In this document: piece after piece, positions 54,961 to 64,000 of the stretch | How the letters are laid out: each line of letters starts with the position of its first letter | Position numbering within the stretch: position 1 is the stretch's first letter | Assembly: GCA_018296165.2 (NCBI GenBank) | Contig: JACKQL020000001.1 | Location: forward strand, 1,178,001-1,242,000 | Source of the DNA: Termitomyces sp. T153 | Taxonomy: Eukaryota; Basidiomycota; Agaricomycetes; Agaricales; Lyophyllaceae | Direction of reading: 5' to 3' | Length of the DNA stretch: 64,000 bases | Program-made: the position numbers and the translations under genes | The notes under the pieces: generated by a model | Told to the model about the DNA's origin: nothing | Databases searched by the model: none | The model's input: the letters and a program-made list of their open reading frames with translations, nothing else

Positions 54961-57000
54961 TCTGCATGCCTAACATTCCAGAACTCTGCTGACACATTGT
55001 AGAGCAACACCATGACTTTCATGTAGCCAGCCATCCTGGTAGATGTCAGGTTCTGCTGACCACAGGGGCTCAGCTACACTGGGCAAGTCCTTATTAGGCA
55101 GATGTGATGTCCTGCACTTATAACCTAGCACTCCAGGGATGGTGTGGCCTTCAGGTACTTATGAGGGGAAGCTTGGAGGAGCAGTCCAAGCAAGTCTGGG
55201 GTGGTCTGGGGAAGTCTAAAACCAAGTGTATTGAACATTGGGCTTGGGCAGGCATCAGGTACAAGTCCATAAGCAAGTGTATGGGCAGTGGGGTAAGCAG
55301 AGGCTTTGTGAGTGATGGGAGTGGAGCTGGAGTTTGATGGGGGATCAGTCAAGAGTGATGGGTTCCCAGGCCAAGCATAGTGCAAGGTCCAGAGTTGTCA
55401 TAAGAATGTTTGAAGGTTCATAGCATGTGCACAGAGTTTGTAATGACATCAGAGATGAAAGGAACTTAGGAACAATAAAGGGAACATAGACAGTCAAGAC
55501 AAGACAAAGGCAAGACAAGAAGGAACAGAGAAAGAGATAGATTTGAGACCAAGAATGGGAACAAAGATGAGACCAGGAAACATAACAGAAGGAAACACAA
55601 AACACAGGTGACCAAGTAAAGTAATATCAAGACTCTGGTAATGAATGCTACTCTATATCTTTATATACTAACTATTGGACCTTCTCCAGGGGTTGAGAAT
55701 GCAACAGTGGAGCTTGTCAGAGCCATGTGGGGTTGGTGGGTGTTGGCTCTGATTGGAGGGCAGGCTGCAGTGACATTCTGATGGGAACACAGCCCACCCT
55801 GTGGTCATCAGAGAATTCCAGAGTGGTTGTGTGTGTTGCAGGAGTGATTGAGTGATGTACACATGTGCCAGAGGAAGTGTTGGAGAGGCTCAGGGGCCTT
55901 GTAGGCAAGAGGGGGAGCTGAGGAGGCCCACAGGGCATGTGCCAGGGTTTGCCAGGAAGTCATCAGGGTTTTCCAGAGAAGTGTTGGAGTTAGCCAGGGC
56001 AGGCACCATAGGTCAACAAAGGCTGGGGTGAGTTGGGGGGAGTGTTGGGAGAAGCTCCAGGGAGGTGGGGAGTTCTGGGGGAAGGTCTAGAGGTCCAGGA
56101 GTGGGTTGTGACAGTAGATGGAAGATGCTGGAGCTGGTGTTCCAGAACTACTGGTGGCCTCATATATCCTAATATGTAGGCACCTACAGCAGCATCTGTG
56201 ATCTCTGTCTCTGCACCAAGCCCCATTGCCAGCCAGTCATGGGTCAGCTCTACCTTCTCTCTATTCCAGCTGCCTGCTGGGGTATTGTGTCAGTGGACTT
56301 TATCATCATCAAACTCCTGGATGCTCATAGGTACAATGCTGTAATGGTAGTGGTGGACTTCTATGGTAAATGGGCTCACTTCCCTACTACTCACACCATG
56401 TGCTCTGCCCTGGGAGCAGCTAGCCTGTATTGAAAGGATGCTTAAAAGCTCCATAGTCTGTCTGATGGGTATATCTCTGACCAAGGCCCCAGTTTGTGGC
56501 TGAGTTCACTCAGGAACTGTACTGCCTGCTGGGAGTGAAGCTCCACACCACCATGGCCTATCACCCTCAGTCAGATGGTCAGACAGAGCATGTTAATCAA
56601 GAACTGGAACAGTCTCTCTACTTGTTTTGTAATGAGGCAGGATGACTGGGTTGAGCTTCTGTCAGATGCTGAGTTCCAGTACAACAACCATGTTCATTCT
56701 TCCACTCAGATGACTCCATTCTTTCTGGACACTGGCAGACACCCCTGCATGAGATTCAAACCTTAGGCATGTCCCTCAGAGAATGACTCAGTCAACAAAT
56801 TTGTTGACAGGATGAAGAAGGTGCAGGGGAGGCAAAGGCAGCATTAGTGAAGGCAAAGGATGACATGGGATTGTACTACAACCCCTAGCAGACACCAGCT
56901 CTAGTATACAAACCAGGAGACTGTGTGTAATTGGACAGCTCTAACATAAAGACAACAAGGCCATCACAAAAGCTGTTGCATCATCAGCTTGGCCCCTTTG
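54961..57000 (+). pseudogene. Gypsy-3 integrase, split by solo LTR H
   Basis: The zinc-binding His pair is in the HHDFHVASHPG segment (about 55,009-55,040), cut by the solo LTR after its final residues. After the LTR, NYWWPHI and a Cys pair (ICDLCLCTK) complete the HHCC domain. The core has Asp in SVDFIIIKL, Asp in ISDQGPSL and Glu in SDGQTEHVNQELEQS: all three catalytic residues are present, though frames are broken (stops at about 56,432 and 56,766). Confidence 0.85.
55044..56113 (-). repeat. Solo LTR H (LTR-X family)
   Basis: Plus-strand ends TGTCAGGTTCTG and GGGTTGTGACA, 1,070 bp, perfect duplication GTAGA (55039-55043 and 56114-56118). TATA-like at about 55,655 in minus orientation. Almost no CpG remains: an old copy. 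Confidence 0.95.
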
Positions 57001-57340
57001 TAGTGGAGAGACAGTTAGGGCCATTAGCACACCAGCTCAAGCTCCCTGTGGGCCTGCATCAACTGCACCCAGTCTTCAATGTCATCAAGCTGTTTCCACC
57101 TCCAGAAGACCCTATCTCTGGCTGTTGCCCTAAGCCACCACCACCACCAATTCTGGTCAATGATGAGGAGGAAAATGATGTGGAGGACATTTTGGACAGC
57201 AGGGTGTTTTGAGGGAAGCTACAGTTCAAAGTAAAGTGGAAGGGATATGGCATTGAGGACATCTCTTGGAAACTCCAGGCCAATGTACATGCACCAGCTC
57301 TGATTTGAGACTTCTATTGCAGGCACTCCAGTGCACCAAG
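57001..57340 (+). pseudogene. Gypsy-3 integrase tail and chromodomain
   Basis: LGPFVVERQLGPLAHQLKLP and LHQLHPVFNVIKLFPPPEDP are the usual bridge from integrase to chromodomain. VEDILDSRVF, a stop, GKLQFKVKWKGYGIEDISW, a changed Glu-Pro and FYCRHSSAPRAI form the chromodomain, with the aromatic and Trp residues in place. Chromodomains direct integration to methyl-histone chromatin in this lineage (family knowledge). Confidence 0.87.
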
Positions 57341-57425
57341 GGCAATTCAAGGCATCTACTCCATCTCAGCAGCTGATCAAGCAATGCATAGCTTTTTCTA
57401 CTCAATCCCATGCTAGGGGGGGTGG

Positions 57426-57851
57426 TGTCAGGGGACCTCACAATTTCTGGAGTATCATCTTGTTTCCTTTATTCCCAGTCAGTCTCTCACTCCCAGCCTC
57501 CCATCTCTTGGTCACAAGTACTTTCAATCCAGGCCTATCTGACAGTACCAATCCACTAGCATCACATGATATGTGGCTCGAGATCAGGGCCATTTACAGT
57601 GGATTTCCATTTCCGGATCACGTGACTTTGATAATGATATGGGACTCTGTGCATGTTTCCCACGGTACTTCCCATAGTTCATTTCTGTAAATTTGCAGTC
57701 CTGGCAACCAAACTCCTGAGACTTGGTCTCTTTGGATTTCCCTCTGCCAGGTATGTAGTTAGTTTCTGCTGTGCCACTACTGTTAATAGACTTGGGATTT
57801 CCCTTTACTAGTTGTGTGATTGAGCCACAGCCTCCAGAGGTCACCCTTACA
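57426..57851 (+). repeat. Gypsy-3 3' LTR (426 bp)
   Basis: Preceded by a purine tract (GCTAGGGGGGGTGG). Starts TGTCAGGGGACC and ends GGTCACCCTTACA. Unlike the 5' copy it keeps several CpGs (CTCGAG, CCGGATCACG, CCACGG). Confidence 0.8.
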
Positions 57852-59215
57852 AATCTGTGACAGATACTTCTTGTGTAAAGATATCCTCCTTTCAGGTCAC
57901 TTCACCTGCACTATGGAGCTATCATATTGGCCTAGTACAAACATTCTATTTGAACATGATTGATTAAGTGGTAAAAGGATATAAATAAGACAGATCAGCC
58001 AGATTAGATATTTTAATAAAGAGAAAAGGGGTCTATGGTTCACTTTCGAGCAGGAAAAAATCAAACTTGACATGGTGAAATTCTGTTACATAAAAAGGAC
58101 TGTTAATGAGCTCATCTTGAGATGTTTTAAGTGAGAAGATATCATTTCAAGATTTGATTGTTGGAGTCACCTATTTCAAGCATTTTGATTTGTAGTTTCT
58201 CTGCTGCTACTGTCATAGGAAAAACAGCCAAAAGCATTTGCCAATTGCTCAAAACTCTTGGCAAAACCTGGCAACCCTGGCAAATGAATCAGTAGAAAAT
58301 CTTGTGATTTACTTTACATGTACTGTTCATCTACAGTATTGCCTTAGATATCTACTCATCATATTTTCAAGAGAGAGATTCCATTGACTAGCATTTAGTC
58401 TAACAACATCACAGCCTGTATGTTGTTCCCAGATATCATCAAAATCCTTGATCATGGTCATCAGTATTCAATCACGGAAGATGTCATTATTTTATGTAGC
58501 CCTGTATATATGTAGGTAGATCAACTTCATTCCAATTTACATACTTGCTATTCTTAATTTTTTATTTATAAAGAGATTTCACTACTATTGACTATGGCAG
58601 CTGTCACATACTTGCACTATTTTTTGTCTTTGGATTGAATTAACTCTCTGCAATGAAGATTGATCCACCCTTGGACTTCTGAGACAGTAGAAAGAAAAAT
58701 TTTCAATCAATCATTAACAGACAGGGTTCAAGTTTTGCCAGATTTTGCTGATCTGTTTCAAGAGATTTTGATTGGCACACATTTTTCCATGCATCAGACA
58801 CTACTAGGTCTGCCAAGCTAACTAGCCAGCACATTCCATGAAATACCTGAATGAGTACGCCATGCACAAAATCTCTCAGAAGTATTATGATCTTGGTCAT
58901 TGCAGTGATCCAGTCTCTCCATCATCTTCTAAGTATCAAGATCAAGACACATGTTTTCTTCTGCTATTCCTCTGGATGCCCTTTCCTTTGATTAATATTC
59001 AAAAGAGCCTCTTTTTGTCACCACAGAGGATCTGCTGAATTGGCTATTATTCACCCACACCTTCCAACATCATCATTCGAAGGATCTTTTACTGAGAATA
59101 AAATAGATTGATCTACAGCCAGACTTGCGCTCTGTAAGATCTTATAGCAATCTCCAACAGACTCATAGCTGTCATGGATTTTTGTTTACTGTTGACTTGA
59201 AACTCATATTCAACA
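57852..59215. other. Unassigned AT-rich, CpG-poor segment
   Basis: No ORF of more than about 65 codons has family features. Contains AAAGAGAAAAGGGG (about 58,018), which resembles a polypurine tract, but no LTR is recognised after it. Probably a decayed element; CpG returns sharply at about 59,220. Confidence 0.4.
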
Positions 59216-60417
59216 CACTTACGATGGTACCCGACTCTCCACCGACGCACTTACGCCTCGAAGTAGAAATGCTGACCACACTGCCGAACGCCGCCGGTGA
59301 CAGATTTTCGTGCCACATATATCTTGATTGTCGCGGGCCATCAAGCCGCCTGAATCAGAAGAGTCCTACTGCCAGGGGTGTCACTTGATTGGTCATTGCC
59401 AATGGGAAATGATAGTCTACGATCGTACAGTGGACAAGGGTCTTTACGTGCATGAACCAAGTCATCAGGTTGAAGTTCTCTGGTTTGAGATTCATCCTTT
59501 GACGCCCACCACCTGTCATCCGATCATTCCTCAATGAACAAACGGAGCAAGAATTTGCCGTTATCGACAAATATGTATGTTAGTCAACAGGAATCGAAGC
59601 CGACTCGAGAGACGTATCAGATGATTGACTATGTATGTAACACTGTCCTTCCAAGTGATTTCGGAGAAAAATACAAGTCCGGAGGTAGATCCTAATCACT
59701 AAATTGCATTATCTAGCACGCATGGTAAGTTGGTCCGAGTTGTTGAACTATTAATTACCGCACGAAGGATAATGTATCGAAATGACGATACTCATTAAGA
59801 ATTGAGAGTTATGAAAAAAAACTAAGCTCGAGTCCAAAGCTACTGCTAGTACTGACTTCAAGTGCTTTCGTACACATCATAAACGCAATTTCCACCTCTT
59901 ACTTCTCCCATTCAGCACTTATAAAAGTGCTCAGAATTATTTAGTAAACCATGCCACGGCCAAAATTGATCGATACGGAGTAAATGTAAATTTGAATACC
60001 CAAGCCCGGCAGCAAGAATGAAAAACCCGTTGTTCACTTGTAAATTTTCGCTGTTGAATTGTCTGTCATTTACGAAAACCTTGTCTGTCATTCGTGAAAC
60101 CTTGGTCATTTGTGGATAACCTTGTCTGTCATTCGTGGAAACCTTGTCTGTCAACCAAACTTAGCACCAAAAGATTGAGCCGTTCCGGGCCGGAAAGTCT
60201 CGAGAAACTTCAAGTGGTAATTCCAACGTAATTCGTCCGCGTTCTAGGAAATCCTAGCTAGCATGTGTACAAGTATTGGAACATCTGACTCGATAAAACA
60301 AAAAAAACGAGTAAATAGAATAAAGAAAATCCGATATAATTCAAGACAAGGCTACGACGTGCTTTCAATCCAAGAAACCATAGTGCAGTCATGCAAAAAA
60401 TATATATGGACAAGTTT
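59216..60417. other. Right-island intergenic DNA
   Basis: Normal CpG content resumes. Short plus-strand reading frames at 59,227-59,537 (for example GHCQWEMIVYDRTVDKGL) could be an exon remnant but match nothing I know. The rest looks non-coding and includes the 3' flank of the halogenase gene. Confidence 0.4.
60055..60150. repeat. Short degenerate tandem repeat
   Basis: About four copies of CCTTGTCTGTCATTCGTGGAAA-type units with irregular spacing (60,057-60,150). Confidence 0.75.
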
Positions 60418-63425
<3,008 letters not shown>

Positions 63426-64000
63426 ATGGACGTGGACCCGCTGCACAAACTGCGCGATCTTATTGCCAGCGTCGGAGATGTTGACCAGACTCCTCGACAC
63501 AACCACAAAGAAATATATCGTATGTCTTGTAGCTCACAATCATACCACCGATACTCATGTCCCATCAGAATACATCGAGCGCGAGATCCTTTCACCCAAA
63601 TCCTCTATCATCAAACAAGTACCGCCACTCCAAGTCGTAATATACGCTATCAATAACATCTTATATCCAACCCTTGTCACACGTCGAATACCCCAACTAC
63701 TTGATCTCCTAGCAACTGTCGAATTTTATCGCAAGCGTACCCTAGCTTCTAGCCTTGAGGCAACCATCTGGAACGAATACTATGAGGTTCAGAATGAAAA
63801 TACTGTCTACCGTCTGTCTGAAGAAGACGGGACTTACCTCAAAAGGCTCGAGTCCGATAGTATTTCAATGCGGACTATGTATACCACACTAATCTCGGAG
63901 TGCTGCCAACTTGTGAGCTGTCCTTATCCTCCTCTCTGCACTGTTTCGAACACTCGTAGGATATGTACCTTCTCCTAACAGCGAAGCCTCCATCTATGAC
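63426..64000 (+). CDS. Unrecognised protein, 5' part (runs off the right edge)
   Basis: ATG 63426 begins MDVDPLHKLRDLIASVGD. Exon 1 (63426-63519) joins exon 2 (63569-63912) through a 49-bp intron with GTATGT and CATCAG, giving NHKEIYQYIEREILSPKS. A 47-bp intron (63913-63959, GTGAGC...CGTAG) leads to exon 3 (GYVPSPNSEASIYD), open to the end. Phases agree at both junctions. An optional further intron may exist inside exon 2 (GTACCG near 63,621). The sequence is mixed helical with charged residues (LRDLIASV, YRKRTLASSLEATIWNEYYEV). I know no family for it. The upstream Met at 63381 is out of the best context, being in AT-rich leader sequence. Confidence 0.7.

Larger units (their letters stand above)
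48808..57851 (+). mobile_element. Gypsy-3: chromodomain Ty3/Gypsy element with three internal insertions
   Basis: A 5' LTR (about 48,808-49,223) and a 3' LTR (57426-57851) share the ends ...GAGCCACAG...GGTCACCCTTACA. Gag, protease, RT, integrase and chromodomain follow in Gypsy order on the plus strand. Two solo LTRs (49543-50314 and 55044-56113) and a SINE-like unit (50791-51695) interrupt it, each with its own target-site duplication. Stops and frameshifts are frequent. Confidence 0.88.

Overview
The window looks like nuclear DNA of an Agaricomycete (mushroom-forming basidiomycete). It has very short introns (about 46-65 bp), a GAT-IGPS type TRP1 gene, a fungal flavin-dependent halogenase, and chromodomain Ty3/Gypsy, Copia and Helitron families. 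Two gene islands with normal CpG content flank a block of about 54 kb (roughly 4,990-59,215) made almost entirely of nested, decayed transposable elements and strongly depleted in CpG. The species cannot be named from the sequence.

Left island (1-4,990): the 5' part of the tryptophan-biosynthesis gene TRP1 (minus strand, running off the left edge), then a complete secreted S10 serine carboxypeptidase gene of 18 exons. This gene includes a 13-nt and a 7-nt microexon and a GC-AG intron. Right island (59,216-64,000): a complete eight-exon flavin-dependent halogenase (minus strand), divergent from an unrecognised intron-containing gene that leaves the right edge.

Transposon block, left to right: (a) 5.0-5.5 kb, two inverted tRNA-like modules; (b) 6.0-8.7 kb, a decayed minus-strand Helitron; (c) 8,859-14,273, a Copia element with both LTRs but no recognisable RNase H; (d) 14,686-20,782, two Helitron units head to tail, the first ending in 59-bp tandem repeats and a strong hairpin; (e) 20,783-48,578, a plus-strand chromodomain Gypsy (Gypsy-2), truncated at its 5' side and split by a solo LTR, by a large LTR element (Gypsy-1) and by another solo LTR; (f) Gypsy-1 (22,486-43,416) has no recognisable pol, and one of its LTRs was itself hit by an 11.2-kb Gypsy (Gypsy-4, 31,203-42,441); (g) about 48,808-57,851, another plus-strand chromodomain Gypsy (Gypsy-3) holding two solo LTRs and a 905-bp tRNA-headed SINE-like insertion. 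Perfect 5-bp target-site duplications on four LTR insertions and one 11-bp duplication let the nesting order be read directly.

Most unusual content: Gypsy-4 carries an antisense gene with spliceosomal introns and Cys-rich motifs between pol and the 3' LTR. Gypsy-2 carries a long unknown ORF in the env-like position between its chromodomain and polypurine tract. The two Gypsy-4 LTRs differ at seven sites by reciprocal TG/CA pairs, the signature of methyl-CpG deamination, and the same process appears to have converted catalytic Asp/Glu codons of protease, RT and integrase to Asn/Lys.
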